A DNA stretch of 64,000 nt from the NCBI RefSeq assembly GCF_000769075.1, contig NZ_JRFC01000038.1:36949-100948 (forward strand), written 5' to 3'. This stretch comes from Porphyromonas sp. COT-290 OH3588 (GTDB lineage: Bacteria; Bacteroidota; Bacteroidia; Bacteroidales; Porphyromonadaceae). Below are positions 63,903 to 64,000 of this stretch, one piece after another. A program made the position numbers and the translations under genes. Under the pieces are notes generated by a model, which did no database searches, was not told the DNA's origin, and saw nothing but the letters and a program-made list of their open reading frames with translations. How positions within the stretch are numbered: position 1 is the stretch's first letter; every line of letters begins with the position of its first letter.

Positions 63903-64000
63903 TTGATGGGAAGATCTTTGGAGATTGGAGGACTAAGTCGCACGGATATGTCCACCAATTCGGTAGGATTGATGGGAAGAATCTCCACAAAATCAGCCTT
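63903..64000 (+). repeat. Dispersed intergenic element, copy E (truncated by window)
   Basis: GATGGGAAGA at 63905-63914 and GATGGGAAGAA at 63971-63981, 66 bp apart, flank the near-perfect stem GATTGGAGGA (63923-63932)/TCCACCAATT (63951-63960). The 3' part would lie beyond 64000. Confidence 0.8.

Larger units (their letters stand above)
63651..64000. other. Intergenic region at the right edge with repeat copy E
   Basis: 350 bp. It holds the efp promoter, then about 180 bp without recognised features, then the start of repeat copy E, cut by the window end. Confidence 0.6.

Overview
The window looks like a chromosomal segment from a Bacteroidales organism close to Porphyromonas. The reasons are the gene families (DUF4954, DUF3822, SusC/SusD, TonB-dependent receptors with a carboxypeptidase-like N-domain, DUF4369/TlpA), the absence of Shine-Dalgarno sequences, promoters of the Bacteroidetes form TTG-N19-TAnnTTTG, and a base composition near 50% GC. 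The species cannot be named from sequence alone. The intact galactose and starch/glycogen genes suggest a saccharolytic organism rather than P. gingivalis. No rRNA, insertion sequence, prophage or CRISPR array was seen.

Layout. 1-823 holds the 5' part of a glycogen debranching enzyme gene that runs off the left edge. 1786-3786 is a DUF4954 beta-helix protein. 3981-7668 is a galactose block (galM, sugar MFS permease, galK) with a 23-bp perfect hairpin before galK. 7980-12294 holds a CPA2-type antiporter and glgB. 12536-14950 is a TonB-dependent receptor. 15477-18470 is xseB-ispD-recG. 18482-22659 holds ung, dacB, rsmD, DUF3822 and a membrane-anchored hypothetical. 22768-29002 holds a RecD-like helicase, a glycosyltransferase, an O-antigen ligase/polymerase-type protein, murI and a NamZ-type (DUF1343) muramidase. 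29308-32418 is the rimM-dxr-rseP operon, read leftward. 32894-38382 holds a PgpH-like 7TM-HD phosphodiesterase, aroK, a short ComEC, rpe and an ECF sigma factor. 39149-42252 is a TonB energy-transduction operon (periplasmic PD40-like protein, exbB, exbD, tonB), followed by a DJ-1/PfpI gene. About 42941-43170 is a structured non-coding RNA with its own promoter and terminator, a candidate 6S RNA. 43285-46377 holds a SusA-like periplasmic alpha-amylase and a TlpA/DUF4369 lipoprotein. 46526-49896 is a persulfide/sulfite detoxification locus (rhodanese, CstB-like MBL-rhodanese fusion, TauE-type exporter, Crp/Fnr regulator). 50739-51365 is a HEAT-repeat DNA alkylation repair-type protein. 51727-60991 is a beta-galactoside utilisation locus (GH2, SusC, SusD). 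61081-63650 holds a carbonic anhydrase, cmk, two identical tRNA-Lys(CTT) genes and efp.

How the parts fit. Secreted GH2 beta-galactosidase and SusC/D would release and import galactosides, ExbBD-TonB would power the receptors, and the permease, GalM and GalK would feed galactose into the Leloir pathway. GlgB, the debranching enzyme and the GH13 amylase would handle storage and dietary glucans. The sulfur locus carries a nearly identical 22-bp sequence ahead of two of its genes at the same distance from a -7 box, which suggests control by the neighbouring Crp/Fnr protein.

The least explained feature is a dispersed intergenic element of about 265 bp. It has four full copies (three on +, one on -) and a fifth cut by the right edge. 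It is defined by paired GATGGGAAGA motifs 66-67 bp apart and a conserved 3' block 156-158 bp further on. Stem sequences differ between copies while pairing is kept, which points to a folded RNA or an RNA-like mobile element.
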